From contig NZ_AOIU01000034.1 of assembly GCF_000337455.1 (NCBI RefSeq), positions 1 to 64,000 on the forward strand: a stretch of DNA of 64,000 nucleotides. Direction: 5' to 3'. Position 1 is the stretch's first letter. Each line of letters starts with the position of its first letter. Below the pieces are notes generated by a model. The model was not told where the DNA came from, made no database searches, and was given only the letters and a program-made list of their open reading frames with translations. A program made the position numbers and the translations under genes. The stretch is from Halosimplex carlsbadense 2-9-1. Its GTDB lineage: Archaea; Halobacteriota; Halobacteria; Halobacteriales; Haloarculaceae. Positions 53,226 to 61,289 of the stretch are shown in pieces.

Positions 53226-54122
53226 ATGAGTTTCGAGAATCAGCCAAACCGACAGAACCCGATCGAGCAACAGCAGCTGAGCCGACAGCCCCAGATCCGG
53301 CAGGCGAGCCAGCAGCCACAGACACAGCAGGGGTACATCCCCGCGGCACAACAGCCCAGCGGGCAGCAGGCGGGCTTCCCCGGCCAGCAGGGTCGCGGTG
53401 CAGACCAGGGCGCACAGGACCAGCGCCACTCCCAGCAGTTCCGACAGCGGATGAGTCAGCTCGCCCAGCAACGATCCCGTGACCCCCAGACCGGTCAGTT
53501 CCTGCCACAGAGTCAGCAGCCGACACAGCAGTACCAGGGGAGTCAACAGTCCCAGCAGCCCCGGACCCAGCAGTACCAGCAGCCACAGACACAGCAGGCG
53601 AGTCAGCAGCCCCAGTCACAACAGATCCAGACCAAACAGCCCCAGACGCAGCAACTGGGTCAACAGCCGACGCAGCAGCAACTGGGTCAGCAACCGCAGA
53701 CTCAGCAGATGAACCAGCAGCCCCAGCCACAGCAGATGAACCAGCAGCCCCAGGCCCAGCAGACGAGTCAGCGGCCCCAGACGCAGCAACTCGGCCAGCA
53801 GCCGACTCAACAGCAGGGGTACGTCCCCGCGGCGCAACAGCCCAGCGGGCAACAGGCCGGCTTCCCCGGCCAGCAGGGTCGCGGCGCCGACCAGGGCGTC
53901 CAGGACCGACGCCACTCCCAGCAGTTCCGACAGCAGATGCACGACCTCGCCGAACAGCGACACCGCGACCCCCAGACCGGCCGGTTCCTGCCGGAGAACC
54001 AGCAGGACCAGCAGAGCCAACAGAGTCAACAGGGTCGACAGAGCCAGTCGGGCGGCCAGATGTACGCCCAGCGGTCCGAGCAGACCCAGCAGCCCGAGAC
54101 GCAGCAGGAGAACTGGCAGTAG
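53226..54122 (+). CDS. Gln-rich repeat protein (two 60-residue cassettes plus nonapeptide array)
   Basis: A 298-residue protein of 118 Gln by my count (about 40%), no Cys and a single Lys. Cassettes at residues 35-94 and 197-256 are about 51/60 identical (GYIPAAQQPSGQQAGFPGQ start, RDPQTGQFLP end). Between them residues 123-195 form eight near-tandem units of consensus QQxxQQPQx. N- and C-terminal tails are also Gln-rich. A Shine-Dalgarno GGAG (53215-53218) lies 7 bases before ATG 53226. No signal peptide or membrane helix. I recognise no family; it could be a disordered or self-assembling protein. Flanking genes are unrelated. Confidence 0.75.
   Translation: MSFENQPNRQNPIEQQQLSRQPQIRQASQQPQTQQGYIPAAQQPSGQQAGFPGQQGRGADQGAQDQRHSQQFRQRMSQLAQQRSRDPQTGQFLPQSQQPTQQYQGSQQSQQPRTQQYQQPQTQQASQQPQSQQIQTKQPQTQQLGQQPTQQQLGQQPQTQQMNQQPQPQQMNQQPQAQQTSQRPQTQQLGQQPTQQQGYVPAAQQPSGQQAGFPGQQGRGADQGVQDRRHSQQFRQQMHDLAEQRHRDPQTGRFLPENQQDQQSQQSQQGRQSQSGGQMYAQRSEQTQQPETQQENWQ
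53328..53507 (+). repeat. First copy of the 180-base cassette repeat
   Basis: Encodes residues 35-94 of the Gln-rich protein. Second copy at 53814-53993 is 486 bases away. DNA identity looks high in the GCGGCACAACAGCCCAGCGG to CAGCAGGGTCGCGG part. Confidence 0.7.
53814..53993 (+). repeat. Second copy of the 180-base cassette repeat
   Basis: Encodes residues 197-256. Most differences from the first copy are in the HSQQFRQQMHDLAEQRHRD part (Ser to His, Gln to Asp and Glu), so this copy is more polar-charged. Confidence 0.7.
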
Positions 54123-54246
54123 GCCCTTCGGGTAGCCACCGCCCGCCGGCGGTCGACACCGCGACACCGGCTATTTTTTCGAGTTCGGCGTCCCGTAGCG
54201 TCGGCTGGCGGAAAACCACGTTCGCGGAGGAGCGGCGAGACCGGTT

Positions 54247-54522
54247 TCAGGACTCCATCTTCGCGACGATCTCGTCGGCCGCGTCGCGAGCCGCGCTCTC
54301 GTCGCCGACGCCGTCGACCGGAACGAGGACGCTCTGGGCGGTCCAGTCCTCGTTGCCGTGTTCGTCGCCGGTACGGACTTCGGCGCCCGAGACGACGGAG
54401 CCGGCGACGTTCGCCGCCCAGTCCGGCGTCCGGATCTCGTCGAACTCGTCGGGGTCGCGATAGCGCACGTGATAGTAGTTCTCGGTCTGCTCGACGCCCT
54501 GGATCGATCGGGAACTCGCCAT
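54247..54522 (-). CDS. Small haloarchaeal protein, function unknown
   Basis: A 91-residue protein with YYHVRYRDPDEFDEIRTPDW at residues 16-35, a phrase common to a conserved haloarchaeal family, and ADEIVAKMES at the end. Mixed alpha/beta, soluble. ATG 54522 chosen; the frame is open upstream without protein character. It is convergent with the Gln-rich gene (124 bases apart) and 78 bases after the HTH-10 gene on its own strand. Confidence 0.7.
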   Translation of the reverse strand: MASSRSIQGVEQTENYYHVRYRDPDEFDEIRTPDWAANVAGSVVSGAEVRTGDEHGNEDWTAQSVLVPVDGVGDESAARDAADEIVAKMES

Positions 54523-54600
54523 ACCGGGCGGTAGCACTGGCGCGCCCGAGAGTCGTCTGCAGGCGATCGAAAGGGCGACCACGGCGCGGAAACGCGGCCG

Positions 54601-55263
54601 CTACTCCCCGCCCAAGACGGCCCGTAGGAGCTTCGATTCGGCCTTCCGGAGGTGTTCGGCTGCGGTGCTGGGCGCACAGCCGAGGGCGTCGGCGACCGCC
54701 TCGTGGTCGGCGGTCCGGGGCACGTCGTAGTACCCAAGGTCGAGACCCGCCTCGACGGCCTCGCGCTGGCGGTCGGTGAGTCGGGCCGTCGGCGCGACCC
54801 GGGAGGTCGCGAGCGACCCGACCGCCTCGACGGTCACCTCGATCGGGTCCGGAACCTCGCCCATCGCCGCCTGGAGTTCCTCGTCCGGGCCGAAGACGGT
54901 GAGCGTGACGGTGCCGTCGGCGCCGTAGACGATCGGCGGGACGACGACGAGTCCGCCCCGACTGACCGGACCGAACAGCTCCGCGAGCGACGCGGTCGTC
55001 GCGTCGCGGACGTAGACGTAGAAGGCGCCGTCGTCCACGGGCTCGATGTCGTAGCCGACGACCGCGTCGACGTCGTCGGCCGCCGCGGCGAAGGCGTCGG
55101 CGTCGCCCTCGACGTAGTGGAGGATGCCCAGCGCGTCGCCGGTGAAGTTCCACTGCAGCGCCGTCGCCCGCTCGACGAACGGCGCTCGCGTCAGGACGCC
55201 GTACATCGGGTGGATATCCCCCTCCCTGCCGTGAGCGGTGATCGATACTCGGAGGCGCTTCAC
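54601..55263 (-). CDS. Bacterio-opsin-activator-type HTH-10 regulator
   Basis: A 220-residue protein starting at GTG 55263 (VKRLRVSITAHG). The N-terminal sensor part spans about 150 residues; the C-terminal HTH_10 is ARLTDRQREAVEAGLDLGYYD then CAPSTAAEHLRKAESKLLRAV (quoted separately). It is divergent from the NAD(P)-binding gene at 55349 with 85 bases between the starts, so it may control it. The second HTH-10 in this window (42014) is a distant paralogue. Confidence 0.8.
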   Translation of the reverse strand: MKRLRVSITAHGREGDIHPMYGVLTRAPFVERATALQWNFTGDALGILHYVEGDADAFAAAADDVDAVVGYDIEPVDDGAFYVYVRDATTASLAELFGPVSRGGLVVVPPIVYGADGTVTLTVFGPDEELQAAMGEVPDPIEVTVEAVGSLATSRVAPTARLTDRQREAVEAGLDLGYYDVPRTADHEAVADALGCAPSTAAEHLRKAESKLLRAVLGGE

Positions 55264-55348
55264 GATCGACGATTCGCCCAGACACTTGATAAACCAGCCG
55301 GACAGATGCGGCAGCATCGATACGGACGCCGCCCGCGTGCGTCCGAGT

Positions 55349-56188
55349 ATGAACGACGTACTGGTGACCGGTGCGACGGGGACGCTCGGGCGGGCGCTCG
55401 TCGGCCGGCTCGTCGACGACGGGTGGCGAGTGCTGGCGGCGAGCCGGACGCCGACCGACGCTTCGGAGATCGCCGGGGCGAACGACGCAGCCGCGGTCGA
55501 GTGGGTCGAGCTGGACCTGGTCGAGGGAGTCGGGATCGAGCGCGCAGTCGAGGAGGCCGACGCGGTCGTCCACGCGGCGACGGCGCCGCGGGGAGACCCA
55601 GAGGCGGTCGACGTCCGCGGGACCGAACGCCTGCTCGACGCCGCCGAGTCCGCGGGCGTCGACCACTTCGTCTACCCCTCGATCGTCGGCGTCGACGCGA
55701 TCCCGCTCTCGTACTACGAGCGCAAGCGCGAGGGCGAGCGGGCGGTCGAGGCGAGCCCCGTCCCGTCGACGGTCCTGCGGGCGACGCAGTTCCACGCGTT
55801 CGTCGAGGAGATCCTCGGGACTGTCGCGAAAATCCCTGTCTGGCCGCTGCCGACGACGTTTCGGATCCAGCCGGTCGACCACCGGGAGGTCGCCGACCGA
55901 CTCGTCGACTCCCTCGCCGCCGAACCGCTGGGCCGCGCCGCCCCCGTCGGCGGCCCGGCGGTCCACACGCTCGGGGAACTGGCTGGCGCGTATCGCGAGG
56001 CCAGGGGACTCCGCCGAGCTATCGTCCGACTCCCGGTTCCCGGGGTCGTCGCGAAGGGGTTCCGCGACGGGCGAGCGACCCGTCCCGACCGCGCGGTCGG
56101 GACCGTGACCTGGGAGTCCTGGCTGGCGGAGCGAGACGGCGGCTCGGCGGAGTCGGCGGCCGAACGGGCGGGGGCGACTTCCGGATGA
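55349..56188 (+). CDS. NAD(P)-binding protein (NmrA/SDR-like)
   Basis: A 279-residue Rossmann protein: VLVTGATGTLGRALVGRL at residues 4-21, AVVHAATAP after beta-4, HFVYPSIVGVDAIPLSYYERKR (quoted in part: YPSIVGVDAIPLSYY) with the Tyr-Lys region. It resembles NmrA-like sugar or quinone reductases and atypical SDR proteins. Substrate unknown. ATG 55349 starts at the first beta strand. Divergent from an HTH-10 regulator. Confidence 0.8.
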   Translation: MNDVLVTGATGTLGRALVGRLVDDGWRVLAASRTPTDASEIAGANDAAAVEWVELDLVEGVGIERAVEEADAVVHAATAPRGDPEAVDVRGTERLLDAAESAGVDHFVYPSIVGVDAIPLSYYERKREGERAVEASPVPSTVLRATQFHAFVEEILGTVAKIPVWPLPTTFRIQPVDHREVADRLVDSLAAEPLGRAAPVGGPAVHTLGELAGAYREARGLRRAIVRLPVPGVVAKGFRDGRATRPDRAVGTVTWESWLAERDGGSAESAAERAGATSG

Positions 56189-56233
56189 ACGTGTCTGGAT
56201 CGAGAGCGCGGCCAGCTGTCGCCGCCCGCTCGC

Positions 56234-56914
56234 TCAGGCCCAGGGTTCCTCGGCGAGGTCGTGGAGCGACTCGACGACGTGATGGGGTTCGGGGTCGAGG
56301 GCGGCCGAGCGGTCGCCGTCAGCGAGCCAGACCGACCGCAGTCCCGCCGCGTGAGCCCCGGTCACGTCGGCGGCGTGGGAGTTGCCGACGTGGACGGTCC
56401 GGTCGGGGGCGACTCCGAGTTCGTCCAGCGCGAGGTGGAACGGTTCGGGGTCGGGCTTGTACGGCGCGTCGTGACCGCCGTGGACGACCACCTCGAAGCG
56501 GTCCTCGATCCCGAGGCCGGCGAGCTTCTGGGACTGCATCCACGGGTCGCCGTTGGTGACCATGCCGACCCGGTAGGCGTCGGTCAGCGCGTCGAGCGCG
56601 CGTTCGGCGCCGTCGAGGAAGCGGACGTTCGACTGGTCGCGCTCGTCGGTGTAGATGTCGGCGATCTCCTCGCCGACGGCCTCGCCGTGGCCGGCTTCGG
56701 CGGCGAAGGTCCCGAACGCCGCGCGGCGGGTGTCGCGGATGTCGTCGCCGGCGTCGGAGAACTCGGCCAGGCGGCCGACGTACTCGGCGCCGTCGAAGAA
56801 GGGGTCGACGCCGACGCGGTCGAAGGCGAGCGCGAGGATGTCGTCGGCGCTGCGCTCGTACGTACAGATGGTGTCGTCCAGGTCGAAGAGGACGGCCTCT
56901 ACTGGCCCCGTCAT
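56234..56914 (-). CDS. HAD family hydrolase
   Basis: A 226-residue HAD superfamily phosphatase: VLFDLDDTICTYE motif I, VGMVTNGDPWMQSQKL motif II, KPDPEPFHLALDELGV motif III, and VHVGNSHAADVTGAHAAGL motif IV. A four-helix cap lies between I and II, as in class I HADs. Substrate unknown. Closely convergent with the NAD(P)-binding gene (45-base gap). Confidence 0.87.
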   Translation of the reverse strand: MTGPVEAVLFDLDDTICTYERSADDILALAFDRVGVDPFFDGAEYVGRLAEFSDAGDDIRDTRRAAFGTFAAEAGHGEAVGEEIADIYTDERDQSNVRFLDGAERALDALTDAYRVGMVTNGDPWMQSQKLAGLGIEDRFEVVVHGGHDAPYKPDPEPFHLALDELGVAPDRTVHVGNSHAADVTGAHAAGLRSVWLADGDRSAALDPEPHHVVESLHDLAEEPWA

Positions 56915-57005
56915 TGCGCGATAGTAGCGCCCCGGCGGCCAAAAGCCGGTCGGTCCGGTGCCGTCGAACCGCGGTCCGTCGCCCGCGACGCCGACGCGGC
57001 CGAGC

Positions 57006-57380
57006 TCACTCCCCGTCCGAGAGCCCGGCGACCAGCGCGTCGACGGCCCGCTTGACGGCGGCCCCCGACTCGATCCGGACCGCTCCGTCGTCGGTCACGG
57101 ACAGGTCTGGCCCGTCGACCGAACCGCGTACTCGCTGGGCGTCCACCGGACCCGCGTCCCCGATCGACAGCACCGCCGCGTCGGGGTAGAGGCGGACGGT
57201 TCCGACCCGTTCGTCGCGGTAGGCGACGCCGTAGGCGACCGTACCCTCGGGCGAGGGCGCTGCGTCCGGGTCGGCGTCGACGACGGACACGTCGCCCAGG
57301 GAGCCCCGGTCGCGGCCGGAGAGTTCCGAGGAGAGCAACTGGGCGACGCGCTTGCCGTCGGTGATCCGGTCTTCGACCAT
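57006..57380 (-). CDS. Conserved haloarchaeal protein next to DUF2240, function unknown
   Basis: A 124-residue soluble protein with DGKRVAQLLSSELSGRD at the start, VAYGVAYRDERVGTVRLYPD as a beta strand pair, and a C-terminal helix RAVDALVAGL. Overlaps the DUF2240 gene by one base, so the two form one unit. No family recognised. Confidence 0.7.
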   Translation of the reverse strand: MVEDRITDGKRVAQLLSSELSGRDRGSLGDVSVVDADPDAAPSPEGTVAYGVAYRDERVGTVRLYPDAAVLSIGDAGPVDAQRVRGSVDGPDLSVTDDGAVRIESGAAVKRAVDALVAGLSDGE

Positions 57381-57829
57381 CAGTCGCCCCCCAGTTCGTC
57401 GGCGGCGCGGTCGGCCAGGTCGCCGAGTTCGACGCCCTCGCGGCGGGCGTAGACGACCGCCGCGGCCTCGACGGTGACGCCGAGGTCCGACTGCAGGCGG
57501 TTGACCGCGGCGACGGCGTCCTGTTTGTCCACGCCCGACTGGACGATAGCGTCGAGCGCGCGCTCGAAGTTCGACCGCTGGCGCAACACGTCGTCGCCGG
57601 GGACGAACTCGTCGGGGACCGTCACCTCCCGTGGTTCGAACGTCGGTCGGAGCTCGTCGTCCGTGCGGTCGAGTAGCCCCTCGGTGGCGGCCACGTCGAC
57701 GAGGCGCTTGGCCTGCTCGGGGGAGAACCACTCGCGGTCGAGCGAGAGCGCGACGACGAACTCGCTCTCCGAGAGGGACTCGCGGCCCTTCGCCCGGAAG
57801 GGGACGGCGACGGCGCGACGCAGACTCAT
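57380..57829 (-). CDS. DUF2240 family protein
   Basis: A 149-residue protein: SLRRAVAVPFRAKGRESLSESEF, FSPEQAKRLVDVAATEGLL (a winged-helix-like part) and the C-terminal AIVQSGVDKQDAVAAVNRLQSDL. It matches the archaeal DUF2240 pattern, and its place beside S8e agrees with gene neighbourhoods I recall. ATG 57829 is used; the upstream frame has no similarity. It is divergent from the S8e gene with 147 bases between starts. Confidence 0.75.
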   Translation of the reverse strand: MSLRRAVAVPFRAKGRESLSESEFVVALSLDREWFSPEQAKRLVDVAATEGLLDRTDDELRPTFEPREVTVPDEFVPGDDVLRQRSNFERALDAIVQSGVDKQDAVAAVNRLQSDLGVTVEAAAVVYARREGVELGDLADRAADELGGD

Positions 57830-57976
57830 CGTCCGTCGATGGGCGCGTCCCGGAACGTAACGTTGCCGGTCGCCGGCCGCGGTCGGGACCCGGTCGCCCC
57901 GCGGCGTGCGAACGGTCCCCGTCGAGACCGACCGAGAGTCGAGAGGTTCAAGTAGACGCTGGGCGACTGCACGGGT

Positions 57977-58348
57977 ATGAAGTTCCAGGGACGCTCCCCG
58001 CGCAAGCGAACCGGCGGTCGACGCCGGAACTTCCGGAAGAAGAAAAAGCACGAACTGGGCGACCAGCCGACCGAGACGCGCGTCGGCGAGACGAGCCTGA
58101 AGACGGTCGAGGCCCGCGGCAACACCGAGAAGGTCCGCGCGGTCACCGCCAACACCGCCAGCGTCGCCACCGACGGCGATGTCGTCGCCGCCGAGATCGA
58201 GGACGTCGAGGAGAACCCCTCGAACCCCAACTACGTGCGCCGGAACATCATCACGAAAGGCGCCATCGTCTCCACCAGCGAGGGCCGCGCCCGCGTGACG
58301 TCCCGCCCCGGCCAGGACGGCCAGATCAACGCCGTTCTCGTCGAGTAA
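57977..58348 (+). CDS. rps8e: Ribosomal protein eS8
   Basis: A 123-residue archaeal/eukaryotic small-subunit protein: MKFQGRSPRKRTGGRRRNFRKKKK (quoted as GRSPRKRTGGRRRNFRKKKK), LGDQPTETRVGE, NPSNPNYVRRNIITKGAIV. Monocistronic outside the main operon, as usual in archaea. A GC hairpin CCCCAC/GTGGGG follows 84 bases after the stop (58432-58449). Confidence 0.95.
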   Translation: MKFQGRSPRKRTGGRRRNFRKKKKHELGDQPTETRVGETSLKTVEARGNTEKVRAVTANTASVATDGDVVAAEIEDVEENPSNPNYVRRNIITKGAIVSTSEGRARVTSRPGQDGQINAVLVE

Positions 58349-58764
58349 CGGCGGTCTTCTCTCCGAATTTATACGTTCGCCGCCGCCAGCCGCGGGTCCC
58401 GCCTCGACCGCGTCTATATAGCGTTCCGGTTCCCCACGTTCCGGTGGGGATCGGCCCGTAGCACTCTTAGCGAGCCTTATTCCGGTCGGTCACCCAGACA
58501 GCGGTGGCGTGCGGCACCAACCACCGAGCACGCACCGAACACTGCCACCCCGTTCGACGCGTTACCGCACGTCCCATTCACGACTGCCACCTCGTTCGGG
58601 GCACCCATCCCCGTTTTTGCACCCCACGTAGCCACCGGTCACGATAGGGTCGCGAGGGACGGGCATACCAGCGGGTGGAACTCTCTACCCTGCGACATAC
58701 CGGAGATTCAGAACTGTAGGCGGCGATCGAATCCGCTCGGACGACGGGCGGGACGGTCGTCGGC
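58349..58764. other. Noncoding region between rps8e and the phoU-like gene
   Basis: The flanking genes are convergent. The stretch holds TATA-like CTATATAGC (58413-58421) on the plus strand, a 6-bp hairpin CCCCAC/GTGGGG (58432-58449), and no supported protein gene. A transcript starting near 58445 is possible; nothing in the sequence shows what it would be. Confidence 0.45.
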
Positions 58765-59763
58765 TCAGGGCGAGGGCGCCGCTTTCTGGAGGGCGCTCTC
58801 GGCGATGTTGCCGCCGTAGTCGGCGGTGCGGGAGAGGGAGTCGACGACGAGCCCGAGCGACTGGGCGAGTTCGGGGTCGTCGAGGTCGCGGATCACGTCG
58901 TCGACGTCCCGTGCGCGCTCGTCGATGTCCGGCAGGTCGGCGCGGGCCTCGGTCGCGAGCTCGACGGCCTCGTCGGGGTCGTCTTCGAGCAGCGCGTCCA
59001 TCGCCGTCTCGGGAACGGTGAGAGCGGCGTTCTGGAGGTCGCTCAACACCTCGGCGACGGACTCGTTGACCGGACCGATCTCCAGGGCGATACTGGCGAT
59101 CTTCGTCGCGTGGTCGGCGATCCGCTCCAGCTGGCGGGCGCTGGACTGGTAGTCGAAGACTGTCTCGCGGGGGAACCCGATCTCGGTGGCGGCGGCCGGG
59201 TTGCGAAGCACCGTCCGGAACACCCGGGAAACCATATACCACAGGCGGTCGACGTCGTCGTCGCGCTCGATCACGTCGTGGGCGAGTTCGTCGTCGTCCT
59301 CCAGGAGCGCGGTCACCGCGTCCGAGAGCATCGTCAGCGAGACCAGCCGCATCCGCGTGATGGCGTTGTGGACCGACAGCTCCGAGGAGTCGAGCAGGTC
59401 CTGCAGGACCACTCGCTCGCCGGTCTCCTCGATGACCTCCAGTCCGACGAGACCCTGTGTGGCCTCGCGGATGGTGCGGCGCTGGCCCGCGGTGACGCGG
59501 GGCGCCTCGAAGTTGATGACGTCGAAGCCGCTGACGTACATCGTCATGACCGCGCGCGTGAGACGGTCGCCCTCCAGCCCGTCGATGTCGATCGACCCTT
59601 TCTCGCGCTCCTCCTCGCTTTTCGGCGAGAGCAACAGGATGTCCTCCTCGGAGTGGAACTCGACGACGCTCCCCGCGCTCACGTCGTTCTCCGTCGCCCA
59701 ATCCTTCGGCAGAGACACCGTGTACGTGGACCCGCCCGTGACCTGGACCTTGCGCGTCTCCAT
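58765..59763 (-). CDS. phoU: PhoU-family phosphate regulator with N-terminal AbrB domain
   Basis: A 332-residue fusion. The N-terminal 48 residues are an AbrB/SpoVT swapped-hairpin DNA-binding domain (KVQVTGGSTYTVSLPKDW). From about residue 105 on, two PhoU three-helix repeats follow with the family motif RQLERIADHATKIASIA. This type is common in haloarchaea and probably binds DNA itself, regulating pst genes. Start at ATG 59763 has TTTATT 24-31 bases upstream, hence leaderless. Divergent from pstS by 440 bases. Confidence 0.85.
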   Translation of the reverse strand: METRKVQVTGGSTYTVSLPKDWATENDVSAGSVVEFHSEEDILLLSPKSEEEREKGSIDIDGLEGDRLTRAVMTMYVSGFDVINFEAPRVTAGQRRTIREATQGLVGLEVIEETGERVVLQDLLDSSELSVHNAITRMRLVSLTMLSDAVTALLEDDDELAHDVIERDDDVDRLWYMVSRVFRTVLRNPAAATEIGFPRETVFDYQSSARQLERIADHATKIASIALEIGPVNESVAEVLSDLQNAALTVPETAMDALLEDDPDEAVELATEARADLPDIDERARDVDDVIRDLDDPELAQSLGLVVDSLSRTADYGGNIAESALQKAAPSP

Positions 59764-60203
59764 AGGGAGGGGTCGTCGGCACTGACCAATAAATCAACCC
59801 CTTTCTATATATTTACAGCTACATACCGGTATATTGCGGAATGTATTCGGTCGGATCGGCTCGCCTCCGGCGGATATCCGCGACGAACTCTGATACGTAC
59901 TGTCCCCTACCCCCCGCTATATACCCGTCAGAGTTCGGTATGATAGTCGTATCCGACCGGTCGATCGGAATCGCGGTAGCAGCGGCGGGTCGCCCCGCAG
60001 TCACGGACCGAACCGGTTCGAAACGGCGCCCGCGGCCGCTCCGGTTCGGCTGCCATCGATGCTGAGACCCGGATTTCGTCGGGTTCGCAACGATACGCTC
60101 ACCCTACCGGGGGCGCCCTCGAACGGAGCGGTACGCATGTGTATGTACGTCTATATAGCCATAATAGTAGCGTATTTAGTTAATCTGGGGGCACTGATCT
60201 ATA
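59764..60203. promoter_or_regulatory. Divergent phoU/pst control region
   Basis: 440 noncoding bases between phoU and pstS. On the minus strand TTTATTGG (59794-59787) is the phoU TATA; a further AAATATATAG lies at 59814-59805. On the plus strand TATTTAGTTAA (60173-60183) sits 21-31 bases before pstS ATG, so pstS mRNA is likely leaderless. An imperfect dyad GTACGCATGTGTATGTAC (60131-60148) upstream of it is a candidate binding site. The middle 150 bases are GC-rich and show nothing. Confidence 0.6.
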
Positions 60204-61289
60204 ATGCGGGACAGACCTGTGACCCGCCGACAAGTGCTGGCGGGCGCGGCGGGCGTCGCCGCGTCGCTGGGTGGCTGTATCAGTACGAGTCCCACACCGC
60301 CGGGACAGGCCGCGGGCGGGGCCGACGGCGGCGGGAGTTCGGGGCTCGAATTACTCAAGGCGGGCGGCTCCTCGACGCTGTTCCCGATGGTCCAGCGGGC
60401 GGCGTCGTACTGGGCGTCCAACTACCCGCCGACGGACCGCGAGTACTGGGGACCGGGCCAGTACGATATCGAGACCGACCAGCGGCTGGCCGACTACTGG
60501 GGCGCCAAGTACGGCTTCGAGGCCGACGGCGACGTGAGCCCGCCGTTCGAGGTGAACGTCGGTCTCAGCCACTCCGGGACGGGCCTGGAGAAGCTCGAAA
60601 ACCAGCAGATCGACATCGGGAACTCCAGCGCACCGGCCGACGCCGAGTTTCCCGACCGCTCCGAGGAGGAACTCTCGGGGTTCACCAACCACGTCATCGC
60701 CGTCGACGCCCAGCCCATCGTCGTCAGCGCCGAGGTCTACGAAGCGGGCGTGACGGGACTCACCGCCGAGCAGGTCCGGGGCATCTACACCGGTGAGATC
60801 GCCAACTGGTCGGAGATCCCGAGTTACGACGGGCCCGACCGGGAGATCCAGGCCGTCGGTCGTGCCGAGGGGTCCGGGACCGACACCGCCTTCCGGGCGA
60901 ACATGCTCGGCGACCCCAACGCGTCGATGTCCGGTATCGACGCACGGAAAGGGCAGAACCAGCAGGTCAAGACGACCGTCTCCAGCTCCAACAACGCCAT
61001 CGCGTACATGGCGCTGGCCTTTACCGACGACTCGGTGCCGGCGGTCGAGCTCACCTTCGACGGTACGACCTTCGTCCCCGGCGAGAACCTCTCGGACGAG
61101 TCGTATCCGCTCTCGCGCGACCTCCACTGTTACACCTGGGACGGCACCTCGGCGAAGGAGGCCGCCTTCCTCCGGATGATACTCAGCGACTTCGGCCAGG
61201 CGAACTTCGTCGTGCCCGAGGGGTACTCCCGACTGACCGACGAGCGACAGCAGGCGGAACTGGAGAAGCTGCCGGAGCCCGAAGCATGA
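60204..61289 (+). CDS. pstS: Phosphate ABC transporter substrate-binding lipoprotein PstS
   Basis: A 361-residue protein with Tat signal VTRRQVLAGAAGVAASLGGC (lipobox Cys at residue 25), a Gly/Pro linker and the PBP fold. Phosphate contacts: AGGSSTLFPM near 53-62, LSHSGTGLEKL near 118-128, and GRAEGSGTDTAF near 218-229. It captures phosphate outside the cell and hands it to PstCA. First gene of pstSCAB, overlapping pstC by 4 bases. Confidence 0.93.
   Translation: MRDRPVTRRQVLAGAAGVAASLGGCISTSPTPPGQAAGGADGGGSSGLELLKAGGSSTLFPMVQRAASYWASNYPPTDREYWGPGQYDIETDQRLADYWGAKYGFEADGDVSPPFEVNVGLSHSGTGLEKLENQQIDIGNSSAPADAEFPDRSEEELSGFTNHVIAVDAQPIVVSAEVYEAGVTGLTAEQVRGIYTGEIANWSEIPSYDGPDREIQAVGRAEGSGTDTAFRANMLGDPNASMSGIDARKGQNQQVKTTVSSSNNAIAYMALAFTDDSVPAVELTFDGTTFVPGENLSDESYPLSRDLHCYTWDGTSAKEAAFLRMILSDFGQANFVVPEGYSRLTDERQQAELEKLPEPEA

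Noticed and set aside
60059-60203. Plus-strand frame with a hydrophobic start ahead of pstS
   Set aside because: Hydrophobicity reflects AT-rich promoter sequence; it runs out of frame into pstS.
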